From Antedon bifida (lineage: Eukaryota; Echinodermata; Crinoidea; Comatulida; Antedonidae): a stretch of 64,000 nucleotides of DNA. The translations under genes and the position numbers were made by a program. The notes under the pieces were generated by a model. It made no database searches, had not been told where the DNA came from, and saw only the letters and a program-made list of their open reading frames with translations. The stretch spans positions 18,564,085 through 18,628,084 of the forward strand of contig OY727103.1 of assembly GCA_963402885.1 (NCBI GenBank). Reading direction: 5' to 3'. This document shows positions 26,701 to 41,700 of this stretch, piece after piece (the first letter of the stretch is position 1; each line of letters opens with the position of its first letter).

Positions 26701-29700
26701 TAACCTTTTTAAAACCTTTCTTTGAACTAATTTACATGGTGGTAAAATTCTAGAATTGAACGTACAATAGTTTGTTTTTAAATATTTTCTATGAAATGTT
26801 ATATAAAATGAAAATATCTTATCATAATTTTATTTAATGTACTGACATGTATAATATTCATTTAAATTAAGTCTTCTTTAGTCGTGTGAGGGCGGGCACC
26901 ATGCTCTGTTAAAAGTGATACAAATTTCCAATGTAAAAATTGTGGATTGCTCATACTTCTGATATATATTCTTTGGTATCGAGTCTTAGTAATGGGTCAC
27001 ACTATATGAACATTTATTTATTATAAATATTAAAACCTAAAACCCTACACTTTCAAAATTCCTTTTTATGTTATAATTGACCAATTAATAGTGTTTATTT
27101 GAATCAGTTTTTGTTAAATTATATATCAATTACTTTAAAGCCCCCTTCCCTACGTTTTTTAGATCTAATTTAAGATCACAAACTATATTTAATGTAAAAA
27201 TAATACTATATGGTCCTATTGCGATAACTGTTTTCGTCTTTAAACGGTTAAAAATGTGAAAAATAAGTCGATTCTAATAATTATAGCGGCCCGCTATAAA
27301 TCCCAAAATGCATTGCGCGCGGATTGATATGTTTGTTTTTCACCTGTAATTCGCCCACTTTTCGATCGATCGTGAGGCCAAAACAAATGGAAGACTCCTA
27401 ACTTTTCAGCGAAAATACCGGGTTTTCCCCAATTTGTATCAACGGAGTCTGGCAAAAATAGAAAGACAATTAATGCAGGAACTATACAACGTCAGGCTAG
27501 GTATATAGCTAGCGTACGATGTTTGTACGTTACCGATGTTTACCAGCTAGGCCTACAAAACTAAGCCTAGCTAGGCTAGGCCTAAGACCGTCCACGAGAG
27601 GTCGATCGCCGCGAGCTACTTAGGTAGTGCATTGTTTCTCACTTTTTATCATAATTTACCATAAAACGTACATTTAAGACAAGGAATGACATGGTTTAAT
27701 GTTTTTAAAGTGATATATATGTATTATTTTCCAAAAAACGTCCAAAATTGCAGGGAAGGGGTCTTTAATTTCACAAAATGTTCCCGAAAATTGTTTAGAT
27801 TAATTAATAAGATTAAACTGAAAGTTAAATTTAACAAAACTTAAAAACATCATACTTACAATTTACATTTACTGTAAATGTACAGTTTCCTGTATTGCCA
27901 GCTCTATCAGTCGCATTACATATAACTTTAGTTGAACCAATAGGAATATTTGTATTAGATGGAGTACAAGTAGCTGACAGATCAGTATCAATATTGTCAG
28001 TGACTAAGGGGTCTGGATAATGGAACCTTATTAATCCTGAGCTAGACAACACTATTTCATCTTGGCATACAACAACAGGTTTCTCATTATCTATAAAAGA
28101 AACCAATTTCTTTTATTATTTATGAAAATAAATAATAATATAATAAGAACTTTCTTTCACTCCTATATTATCAAGTACATCATTGTTGATTAACAATTTA
28201 AAAACAATATGTCTACACCAGCCACAATCTAAATATAAATAAATATATCAAAATGAAAGAAGAACTAATATAAATAAGAAAAGCCTAAATAAATGAACTA
28301 TAAATGATCTAATTCAATGATGAACAAATAAAACAAAATAATATCTAAATCTAAATATCTAAATAAATACATTAGAAGTGTGCAAATGTCATTAACTTCT
28401 CGAGTCTTTTGTTTTGAAACTGGGTTCATACATTCCGACCTGATTTTACTACCAAATATAAACCAGTTTATTAATTTAAACTGAGTTATTGACATTTAAA
28501 GCAAATTTAAGTTTAAACCATTTGCCCCGAATATAGGTAATGTTAATATAAAATCAAAAATATAATGGCAAAATGTGGTGGTGTAATGATAAATCCCTGA
28601 TCAGCAGAAATGTTAAAATTGTTTTACTCGATCAAGTCAATATTTTTATACTATGGTACTTCATACTGTATTCTAGCATACCTTCTAAATAGAATTGTAC
28701 AGTAAAAGTGCATTGACCAGTATTACCATCGCTATCAGTTGCAGTACATGTTACAGTAGTAGGACCAGCAGGAAATGAAGAACCAGAAGAATGAGTACAA
28801 TTATTAGCAACCACACTAGAGGAAATGTCATCCATTACTGTGGGTGGATCCCATGTTACAGTTGAGGGTATACCAATAATACCAATGTTACTTGGACAAG
28901 TCACAATTGGTATAATAGGGACTAGAAAAAAACAAACAATAAGTATATTACACTTGTATGTACCAACAAATCTTATTAATGTCTACTTAATCCAAGTTTC
29001 TATTTTACTGCTATATTGTTAGTTTATAGTTTTTATTAGTTTTCATCATTATGATAAAGTTAAATTACTTGAATACTACAAAACACCCTATGTTATTTTA
29101 TATTGAAGAAGTTTAGGTTAAAAATTATGTAAATGGCAAAATATGATGTGAACTCAACTTAACCCAAGCAGAAATGTTCTTTGAGATGTTAAAATCAATA
29201 ATTAAAAAAACAGAATTATTGAAAACAAATTATATATTCACAAGCATTTGTTGTTTGATTTCAAATTCCTTATAATTTTGCTTTGCTTCATAAAAATAAA
29301 TCATCCATATAGTTGTAAATAAAAAATTATTTACTTCCATAAACCTGCACTTCACAAAGAGTGATCTCAATACTTCTCTTTTGAAAAAGAAATACAAATC
29401 GTCCAATTCTATATGGCCTACAGTATACATACTGGTCATTTCTTGAACCAATGGATCCACATTTGTTGCTGGAATTTAAAGGTGAATCTTCACTATCAAC
29501 AACGTACACCTCTGTCCCAAAATTAGGTACTAAATAAACAATTTTTAAAAAGTACATTTGAAATCAACAGTAATGATAAAAATAACTTATTTTAAATTAC
29601 TAACTTTTAATTTAGATATACAATCAGTTTTGTGTTGTTATAGACTTTGCACTGGCTGCAGTGAAACTGCCACTTACAGGTTTGATACATTAAACAATGC

Positions 29701-32700
29701 AACATCAAAAACAGTGATCTTTCCTTATATTTTGATGATATAGATGATGAATAAAGCATATTTGATTTGATTTAGGTGTGTAATAAAAATAATGAATGTT
29801 TCGTATTCATTGAGCAGAGAGAATGTTTCATTCGTTGAAAGATTGACTATTAAATAGAGCAGTAAATTCCATAGTCTGATGATTTGTGAATGTCAGTGTA
29901 CATACCTTCGTATCCATATGGTGTATATACATTAATGTATTCAATGCTGTACACACTGCCTAAATCAACATACCAAAAAGGATTCTGATCTTCTGAAACT
30001 TATAAAGGAATAATAGAAATGTTCTTTTTTTTAAATGTATTAAATTAAATCTCATGTTTTAGTAATCATTGGGTAAAGGATTTTAGAATATTTTAGATTA
30101 TAGTGTAGTGTACCTATTTCGTTTTTTGTATAAATCGCATTCTACTCACCATCCTTAGTACATTCATCAAATTTGAGTCTATTCCAACTTTAAATAACGC
30201 TATACGAGCAGGTTAAAAATGACAAAATGTGCACATTAATTGAACAAAAGTGTTGAAAATGGTAAAAAATAAGGCCTTTTAAAAATTAAAATAACTCTTC
30301 AGAATGCATGGTAACCCCCTATTTTTTTAACTGATTATGAAAGTCAATGAGTTGTAGATATGAATTCATGTACACATTACATGTACAAAATAGTATATGA
30401 CATCATCATTTGGCCACCTGAATTTAAAAAATAGGATTTTTTCCTTTTTGTCATAGACAATCACATTCAACAGAGCGCATCTCGCTTTGAGCCATGTTTT
30501 CTATCAAATTTGTATATGTTTTCTCAATCAATTATATTCTTATGAGAGGCCACCATTTTCATTTTGATAAGGTCATGATCATGCCTAAAAAATATGAAAA
30601 ACGTAGGTCGTGTAATTTCATCTTCCATGTACATTTTGATATCTTACAGCTCTTCAGAATTAAAGTGACCTTGATGATTATAATTTATTATGAAAGCTGA
30701 TGAAATGTAGATATTAATTCATATAAAAATTAAGCCCATCGGATGTTGTGACGTTATCATATGGCCAGTTAAAACTAAAAAGTAGTTTTTTAATTTCTTT
30801 AGTCAAAGTTATACAAATTTCAAAGAGCGCTCACCACGCTTCTGCGTGCCAAATTTTCTTCCAATTGTTATATTTTATTGCTCAATTCATTATCTTTCGA
30901 TATTGTTATCCACAAGTTTATTTTGATAATTTCATCATACCAAAAAATTAGAACATGATGTCTGTCCGTAATTTCACCAATGCTACACTGTATATAGATA
31001 TACAGTACTGTACATAATGTATATGGCATATAATAGGCACAACTCAGCAATAAGCGTATAATAGGATGGCATACATCAACATTTTCCGATCGTACGTGCA
31101 TGTTTAAAAAATATGTCAATAAAATTATAAAATGATCACCTATAATTCGTCAAAGTGACGAATTAAATTCTAGTTAATTATTAATTTTATCAAAAAATTA
31201 CCCCACAAATTTATAAACATGTAATATCAAAATTAGTTTTTATGGAATTTTAAAGGTCATTTTGATTATTAAATTTTTATCAGAATATTTTTAGCTAACA
31301 GCCAATATGCACATCATTTTAAACCTACTTACCAACCGTACGTGAACATGAACCAATTTTGAAATTTCTATTTATGTTAACATCAACAGCTAAACTGGCA
31401 TCATATGATATACCACCAGAGGAATAAGTTGCACTCTGGTAAGCAGGCTTGCCTTGTGATACTCTAGATTTAACAGAGACTACATTGAACAGAAACAAAC
31501 AAAAAGTATATTTTAATATAGGTGATGTTTGTGATAAAAAACAAATTTCCCAACATTTAATAAAAAAAAATCCAAGCAAACACAGCATGCATATACATTA
31601 ATACATGTGCACAGAAAGAGATTAAACCAAAAAGTCAATACATACAATTTTTTAGAAATGAATCTATATATAAATTTACATAAGGGCAAATTTGGGTAAA
31701 TCGCGCGTTCCAGACTTTTTACTCGATGGTATATAAACGTTCAGCACTGACTTTAACCACCTAATGTAACCCTGTTTACTAATTAAGTTGAGTTAGATAA
31801 TTAGTTATTGACAATTAAAACGAATTGAGTTTCAACAATTTGCTCCAAATAGGGGTGTTTTCTGATTGTGGTATACACTGGATGTCGATGCCAAAAAATA
31901 CCCGCACACAATGAGGATACTTCGCATTTACTATCTCCTTCTACGGTTGTTTCTAATAGCTGAAAATTGGTTAAACAGCTAAACAGTTCGAGTACAGCAT
32001 CATAATGTTGAAGACAAGCCGATTTTCTTTAAAAAATATTATTTTAACTATTTAAAATATATGTTTGCAACATTCCAATCTCATTCCAAGTGTCTTTCTT
32101 AGGCGTCGTAATAACACAAAGGCAAGTGCACCCATAACGGAAATTCGATCTATTTTTTTCAATCTGTGACTGCAGAGGTGGAATATCTTTACAATCAGTT
32201 CAACCATGGAGGTATTTTATACCTCCATGGTTCAACCAATGTTTTACTGTGTTTAGTGGTATATTTGTAAAACATAAAAACAATTAATATTTCAATACTG
32301 AATGGATAAAGAATATATTTGAATGTTACATACAAAACACAAATTGGGTTTGTTTAAATTTGACTCAAACAATAATTAGTAAGTAATTAGTAATTCCCAG
32401 GGTGCTAATTTTAGGTGACTACATAAATCACTGCGTACATACATTTGAAATTACCAATTTTTTACGCTTAAATTACTGTGTATTCAAGAACCATCTGTGG
32501 ACACGAACTAGATAGATGGTATGCAAGCGAACCATCTAGTGTTAATAATTTGTTCACAAATTATGTGTCACATTTACCACTCTACAATATCTTGAATGAG
32601 TTGCCACACTATCATTAATCATTTCAAATAAATTTTTAAAAGTGCGTATGTAAATAGTTGTTTACCTTGGTACTTGCATATTTCCCCTTTATATCCACTT

Positions 32701-35700
32701 CTGCATAAACATGTAAATGTACTTTCACCAATGACAATATGACAGGTTCCACCATTCAGACAAGGATTAGGTGAACATGGATCAGCTAGTAAGTTAGTTA
32801 AAACATAATGAAGCAACTATAGTGAACAAGAAAAGTGTACTGCTTATATTTTGCGCAGAACTGTGGATTTAAACATTCCCAAACATTTATTTTTTGTTCT
32901 GCATTGCCTGGCCAATAACTCTTACTGTAGTTGGTAAACTTGTGAAACTTTTATTCAATATTATTAAATCGTATGATTTTTAACTACAATGTATGTACAG
33001 GGCCATTGCTGTCTATATAATAGAGGGTTGCATTATCATTATTACGATATCACTACACCTTTAAAATCAGATCTGTGCATATCTGTATTCTTTCTAAATA
33101 AAACATTTGAATGAAGTTCATTTATTTTATGTACCAGTAATACTCTTTAGACTTTACCTGCACAAATAACACTAGCATCATCATAATGTCCACAATTGTG
33201 CATCCCAATTCCAGTATGAGTACAGCTTGTGATAGAGGTTTCATTTCCTGAACACTGAACATTATCTAGCATAATCACACCGGCCCCTTGGCCAAAATGA
33301 GCTCGTCTTGGTGCTTGCATCGCTTGTCCTAGTCCTAATTGTCTACATACAACTTGGGCGTCATTTATGTCCCAGCCATCATCACATATTGTACTCCATT
33401 CTGTACCGATGTATACTTCAACTCGTCCCTCAAAGCTATTGCCACCGTCCACAAGTCTAATATCTAATTTTTAATCATGAAAACAATCTTCAAAATTTAA
33501 AAGCTATTATTAATTTGAATTTAAAAATTAATTAATCAGCATAATTAAATAATATCCAAGTGGCCCCCATTACATTACTTCTGTCAACATTATCTCTGGA
33601 TCTATTCATTCATTACGAATTAAAAAACATTTACTATATTATAACCTTCAAATATAATTAAATTTACCTGAACAAACAACACCAGCATCCTTATAATGAC
33701 CACAAATGAGCTCCCCAAATTCATGATAACAGCTTGTAATAGAGACTTCACTTCCTAAACACTGAACATCTTTGAGAATAAACAAACCAGTTCCTTGGCC
33801 AAAATGAGCTTGTCCTGGTGCTTGCATCGCTTGTCCTAGTCCTAATTGTCTACATACAACTTGGGCGTCATTTATGTCCCAGCCATCACCACATATTGTA
33901 CTCCATTCTGTACCGATGTATACTTCAACTCGTCCCTCAAAGCTATTGCCACCATCAACAATTCGAATGCCTAAAGCAAAATACAAAAAGTTATATATAT
34001 ATATATCAATTTGGGTTCGAATCTCGGTTGGGGTGACTTTTTTTCATTCCCACAGATTTCCTCATTTATCGTTTCTAACGTTTCAACTTATTTGATCTTG
34101 ATTTTTTTCTATTTCCTGCCTATGCAGCTCTTTGATTTATATATATATATATATATAAATCCAAAGGCAAATTACTGAAAAAATGACAATTTTGTGGGTT
34201 GTCAGTGGCTGAATCTCAATGGAGATAAAGTAAAACAGCTGGAAAAGTTAGCAGAGCTTTCGGGCAACACTAGCCCTTCATATCTATATATAAATTTACG
34301 TAAGGGCAAAATTCGGTAAATCGCGCGTTATTTCTAGAATGTTTACTCGATGGTATTTAAAGTTGGTTAGAATCTCGGTACTGATTTTAACCACCTGATG
34401 TAACCCTATTTACTAATTAAATTGAGTTAGATAATTAGTTATTGACAATTAAAATGAATTTAGGTTCAACGATTTGCCCCAAATAGGGGTGTTTTCCGAT
34501 CGTGGTATACACTGTCTAATGGATGTCCATCTTGGAAAATACCTGCACACAATAATCTCCCTCCAACCTAATAAACCACTTGTTTGGTTTAGATACATTG
34601 ACGACATCTTCATGATCTGGACCCATGGTGAAGATAATTTGGAATCTTTTCTTCTCAATATTAATTATAGTAGTAATTATGATTTTTTGGACATTATAGT
34701 TACCATAGAAAATGGTACACTCAAAACTGACCTATTCCGTAAACCCACGGATAAAAATATGTACCTGCTCCCTAGCAGTTGTCATCCCCGACACTGTACT
34801 AAAAACATACCGTACAGTCAAGCATTACGTATTAGACGTATCTGTTCAGATTTAGATTTTCAGAATCGTACCGAAGAGCTAACCGGATATTTCCGGAATA
34901 GAAATTACAAGAAGGAATACATCAAAACTGCTATAAAGAAAGCAAAAGATATTCCTCGATGTTAAACACTGACGTACAAACCACGTCAGCCAAATTCGAC
35001 CAGAGTGCCATTGGTCACAACCTATCACCCTAGGTTGCCTCCATTACGGGCTATATTGAGAAACATATGCCCATTCCACAGCCCACAGAATGTCTCAGGA
35101 CTGTTTTTCCGAAACCACCCATTATTGCATTTCGTAGACCTCCCAACCTTCGTGATATGTTAGTCAGATCCAAATTTAAGAGTGAAATTAACTCTCATGA
35201 CAGCCAAAATTTGGGCAGTCACCTTTGCGGCAAATCTTGCAAAACTTGTTCATTGGTTGATTCTACTGAAAATTTAAGAGTAACCAAACTGGCCGCATTT
35301 TTCGGATAAGACAATCAATTAATTGTCTAACCAAAAACGTCATTTATCTCATATACTGTAATATTTGTGGCAAACAGTACGTCGGAGAAACAAAAAACAC
35401 TCTCCGTATGAGAATGACACAACATAGATCAGCTATCAAAACATTAAAGCTTGATCAACCTGTAGCCAAACATTTTAATTCAGCTGGTCACTCGATTGCA
35501 AATTTCAGAGTCATTGCAATAGACCACGATGTCAAATGGACAAAACTCGCAAAGACAAAGAAAACCACTGGGAATTACAACTTAAAACCACAAAACCTTT
35601 TGGACTTAACATTAGGAACATACTCCCAGATCGGTAAAATTATTCCATTGACTAAGCTGTTTTTTAATTTCATTCCAAAATTGTTTATATTAGGCCATCG

Positions 35701-38700
35701 GCTGTAGCCTGTATTGTTTCATCCCGTTCCAGTGGAAATGGCACTACATAATTTCACTTGAAACATATTGTAAATAAAATAGATGTGAAAATAAGATTTC
35801 TAGTTCTAGTAGTGAAAGTAGTAAAGGTAGTAGCGATGAAGGCTTGTATCCAACAACAACAACAAAACTACGATCATCTTCGGTACTGGCCTCGTCCATC
35901 ACCAGCAGGGTGCCTTATCCAAGGTCGTCATCATCTAGGCCTAGTCGCTCAGTCTTACCATCTGTTTGCATAATTTGCAACAAGGTTGATTGCTACATAA
36001 CAGTCTATGTCTATAACTAGGTATGTGACACCACGACTTGCATTTTCAAAGTGTATTATCTATCTTTTTTTAGAACGGATGCTTCACTAAAACCAGAGTA
36101 TGTTAGATAGATAGATAGAAATCTTTCTTTATTCTGGATATTCATTCAATATTTGTACATTGTTCTTCCTTGAAGTCCAGTTAACACTTACAAATTGCAA
36201 ATATAAACAGTAAAAGTGGAAAATTATGAAAACGTTTTTAAAGACTACAATATCACAAGAAGCAAGAGGAAAATACAGTTAGATCAAATTTTTAAACGAT
36301 TGCAAAGTTAATGAATTTATAGAGCTGCGAATATCTGGTGAAAGATTATTCCAGAGTTTGACTGAGAGGTATTGAAATGTTCTTTTACCAGAATCATTAT
36401 GCCATTTTGGTAAGACTAAAGTGTTTTTCGATTTGCTTCTTGTATTTAAATTGTGATAATTATCAATAAAATCATAAAAATCAATTAGGTAATCGGGAAC
36501 AGTACCTGTTAAACATTTAAAGGTCATTATAAGAATATTATGGTCCCATCGTTGATTTATATGTTTCCAATTGAGTGATGTCATGAGATCATCGACAGGT
36601 GTTCTAATATCAGCATATAGGATAATTCTGGCAAGTCTATTTAACAATATTTGGAGTGAGTTAAGGTGCGCTGATGAACAGTTGGACCAAACGGGACTAC
36701 AATAATCAAAAAATGGTAAAACTAAGGCATTTGCTAAGAGCTTAAGAGAAAAATTTGGAATGAAACTTCTTAATCTACGTATAACACCAATACGTTGGGA
36801 AATCTTTGAGCAAAAATTCTCAATATGTTTTCCCCACGTAAAAAATGTATCAAACGCGATTCCTAAATACTTAAAACTATCGACCCTATCTACAATGTTA
36901 TCATTAATTAAACAAGAAATATTACAAAAGTTTGGAAAATTATGTTTGGAACTAAATAGCATGAATTTGGTTTTCTTAACGTTAATTGTTAGTTTGTTTG
37001 TTTTAAACCATTTTGATATATTAGCAACATTTTTATCAATAATAGATTGTAATTCGATAGGATCAGAGGCAGAACAAAGGACATTAGTTTCATCAGCAAA
37101 CATTGCACATTTTGAATTAGTAGTTATAATTTCTGGTAAGGAATTTACATAAATAATAAATAGAAGTGGCCCAAGGATGGATCCTTGAGGCACACCAATA
37201 GTAACATCTTTAGGTTCAGATAATTTTGAGTTAATTTTAACAATCTGTGACCTTCCAGAAAGGTATGTTGAGAACCAGTTCAGTGTAGTACCTCTGATTC
37301 CATATTGTTCAAGTTTAATTAATAAAAGTTTATGGTCAACTGTGTCGAAAGCCTTTTTTAAATCAAGAAAAATGGCAGCAGTGACTTTGCCATTGTTAAG
37401 ATTATTAAGCACGTATTCAGAAACATCAATAAGTGCAGTATTAGTAGAGTGAAAATTTCTAAATCCTGATTGGCATTGAGTTATATAATATTGTTATATG
37501 TTAGATATTCATAAAGTTGATCGTAAACAAATCGTTCAATGATTTTTGATAATATAGGTAGGACAGAAATTGGTCTATAGTTTTCTGTATTAGATCTGTC
37601 CCAATCTTTAAAAATTGGGGTAACTTTAGCAACTTTCCAGGCTGATGGAAATGTTGCTGTGGTTAATGATAAATTTATAATGTGAGTAAGTGAGTGGCAA
37701 TAGGAGAGGCAAGTTTAAGTAACTTTAAATCAAGATTATCAATACCAGAAGCTTTGTTGTTTTGAAAAGCGTTTATATGATCAAAAACTACTTCTGGTGC
37801 AATCAAATCAAAAGAAAATTTACTGTTAAAAGAAGTGTCATTAGTATTGTTAGAATCACTGACAATTTTACATGCTAAAGACTCTCCAATAGAAGAAAAA
37901 TAACAGTTAAATTTGTTAGCTATTTTAATGTCATCAGAGACAACTTCATTCTCATTTATAAGAGAGTTAATTGATTGTTTTTTATCATCATGTATAATAC
38001 TTTTAATAGTTTTCCAAATCATTTTGGGGTTTTTAACATTTTCATTAATTGCAGTAGAACAACATTTCTTTTTAAGGTGACGATTCATGTTGTTAGCTTT
38101 ATTTCTGAATTGTTTAGCTTTTGCCCAATCAGCAGGGTCATTTGTTTTATGAGCTTTAGAAAAGAAGTAGTCTCGGTCTTTACTTAATCTAAGATATTCT
38201 GGAGTGATCCATTCAGGCATAGAGTTCTTAATACGCTTAATTTTGAATGGAGCATGGATATCACACGCTTCTTTAAAGAGGTTTGTCCAAATTTTTAGCT
38301 TCAAAGCTTCATCCGTATTAGTTGATTGAAACACTAAGTTCCAATTTAAATGTCTTATTGTTTCAGTAAATTTATGTTCATTGAATTTCCTAAAAGATCT
38401 AATATTTATAGTTTTTGGTTCAGATTTCATTTTTTGGTTTTTCTGAACAATATAAATTAGTGAATGGTCACTTATTCCAATACTCCTAGTACCATAATTT
38501 GTATACTTATTTGGATTTGATACAAAAATTAAATCCAAAATTGTTTGAGTTGAGTCAGTGATTCGTGTTGGTTGATCTATTAGTTGTGATAGACCACTAT
38601 GGTTATAAAGTTTGTTAATTTTTGACTGGTTACATTTTTTCTTGATATCAAGGTTTAAATCACCCATAATTATCATATCATTATATCAAGTTTTCAAGCA

Positions 38701-41700
38701 AACAGTCATTCAGGAGCGTCTCATAAAAAATCAAGACATTTTAAGGATGCGGAAATTGGTACAATTGTTTACAAAGATTGTTAAACAGCATGAAGGGCTT
38801 GAAATGATTAATTACAGGTACATATAAAACGAAATACATAATCTAAAGAACAAAAACATAATACAAACAAATTAAAGTTTTAATTAAGTATTTAAATTTA
38901 AACTACAATTACAATCCTGTTGGTGCAGTACCCGCTGCTTACTTGGGCTTGAATCTAACCACTAGCCATCAGCGCAAGCTCGGTGGTCTAGAGGTATGAA
39001 CGCCAGGCTAGTGATCTGGAGCTCGTGGGTTCGAGTCCCACCCGAGAACTACTTGCAAATTTTTTCGCAAGTATTCTCAAATGTACTTAGTATAAAGTAC
39101 AAATTACGTCAGAGTAGGGCAAAACATCTAATTACTCAACTCCCTGACGCAAAACTACAATTACAATCCTGTTGGTGCAGTACCCGCTGCTTACTTGGGC
39201 TTGAATCTAACCACTAGCCATCAGCGCAAGCTCGGTGGTCTAGAGGTATGAACGCCAGGCTAGTGATCTGGAGCTCGTGGGTTCGAGTCCCACCCGAGAA
39301 CTACTTGCAAATTTTTTCGCAAGTATTCTCAAATGTACTTAGTATAAAGTACAAATTTCTTTTTTCTTTCTTTTATTTACCCATAAATATAAATTATAAA
39401 CATTGTAATAATATACAAATAATAATAATTATATCAAGGGAAGGGCTAAAAAATAGTTAAAACTAATCAAGTTCAGCCCCTAAACATTGAAGTATAAATA
39501 GTTATATAAATAAATTAGGGCTACTTTTCTAAAATAAAATTAATATACATAAACATTTTTTTTTTTTTTTTTTTTTTAAATACACTTTCTCTTAAATATA
39601 TACAATATAATTCTCTTATAAAATAAATAAATATCACTATACAAACAGATAGTATGCTTTCATTTCTTTTTTGAATTTGCTTTTTGTTAGAAACCTTAAG
39701 TCATCCGGGATTTCATTCCAGATCTTTGCACCAGAATACTTGATGGAATGTTGTCCTATGTTTGTTCTATATTTTGGTACATACAACTTTTCTCTAGTCT
39801 GAGACCTTGATGAATAACGAAAATTAATATACAAAAAATATTTAGGTGTTGTATCTGGAAATTTACCATGTAAACTATCATGAACAAATAAAGTAATTAA
39901 GTACTGATGCTGCTGATAAATATTTAAAATTTTAAGTTCTTTGAATAATAATGATGTTGGTGCTAGTCTATCAGAATAAGTCAATGTGCGTATAATACGT
40001 TTTTGTGTTAAATATACTGGTTTTAAATGAGTTTTATAAGTGTTACCCCAAGCTTCTAATGCAAATGAAATATGAGGCAAAATAAAACAATTATATAAAA
40101 GCACCAAAATTGATTGGGGTACAACATATTTAAGTTTGTACAATAAACCAGCCTTAGAACTAATAATTTTATTAACCTTATTAGAATGCACTTTCCATGT
40201 AAGTCTATTATCTATATCTACCCCAATGTAAGTTGTAGCTTCAACTTCATCTAATTTTGATTCCTTTATGTATATATCCCCCTTTACTTCAATTATTGTA
40301 TGCTGATTACGAAATATAATATAATTTGTCTTTTTAGAATTAATTGTCAACTTATTAACATCACACCAATCTACTATATGTTTCAACTGCTCATTTACAT
40401 TTGTTAGGTCAACAATTTCATGTGGATTAAAAGAACAAAATAAACTAGTATCATCTGCAAATAATCGTGTATCAAAAAAGTCAGAAGAATTTACAATATC
40501 ATTTACATAAATAAGAAACAATGTAGGTCCTAAGATCGACCCTTGTGGTACTCCACAAGTTATTGAATTCTCATTAGACTCTATTCCATTTACACTGATA
40601 CACTGTTTCCTATTATATAAATAATTTTTAAATAAAGCTAATGGCAACCCTCTTATCCCATATGCACTTAACTTATCCAGTAGTATTTGATGATTGACTG
40701 TATCGAATGCTTTCTTTAGATCTAAAAATATTCCAACAACTATGTTTCCCTTATCTAATTTCTCAGACAAATTTTGTACTAACTCAATAATAGCAAGTTT
40801 TGTGCTGTACCCTTCTCTAAATCCATACTGTTGATGATATAATAAATCAAATTTACTTAAATAACACAAAAGTTGCTTATTTATAATTTTCTCAAATACT
40901 TTACTAAATTGTGGCAATACAGATATTGGTCTGTAATTCCCTGGATCTGATGGCACACCCTTTTTAAATAATGGAAATACCTTTGCTTTTTTTAAGTCAT
41001 CAGGGAAGATCCCTGTAGATAATGACAAATTAATTATATACGTAAAAGGTCTAGATATATAATCTGCTGCATATATAATTAATTTAGGATTAATTTGGTC
41101 CAAGCCTACAGCTTTATTCTTATCTAAACCCTTTAAGATATCATTAACTTCTTCATCAACAACATAATTGAAAAATAATGAATTTTGGGGTACAGTTGAT
41201 AAATATATATTATGATTTACATTTGTGTTATCAGTACATTCTTCTGCAAGATTTTTTCCAATTGAAACAAAATAATCGTTGAAACCATTAATTATTGCTG
41301 TTTGATTAGTTTCTATATTAACATTGCCATCACATGATTTAATTTCTAATTTATTAGGTAATTTCATTTTCTTCTTACCTCTTCCTAAAATATCATTAAT
41401 AATTTCCCATATTTTATTTGTATTACCACACTTTTCTTCAAATTGATCTGAGTAATATTTCTGTTTTGCTGTTCTTAAGGTGTTTGTAAGACAATTTCGA
41501 TATCGTTTATACTTTGCTAACATATCTACATTGTAATTACTTTTTATTACCTTTGAAAATAACCTATGTTTATGCTTAATTGATTTTTTTATACTAGAAT
41601 TAATCCATGGTTTCTTTAGTTTCTTTCTTGGGTTAACAGTTTTTAAGACTAATGGTGCATGTTTATTACACACTTCTAGAAATAACCTTTTAAACTCTGT

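Noticed and set aside
38970-39060. Functional tRNA-Thr gene
   Set aside because: T and anticodon arms are good but the acceptor stem is incomplete and it is part of a tandem repeat unit, so it is more likely tRNA-derived.
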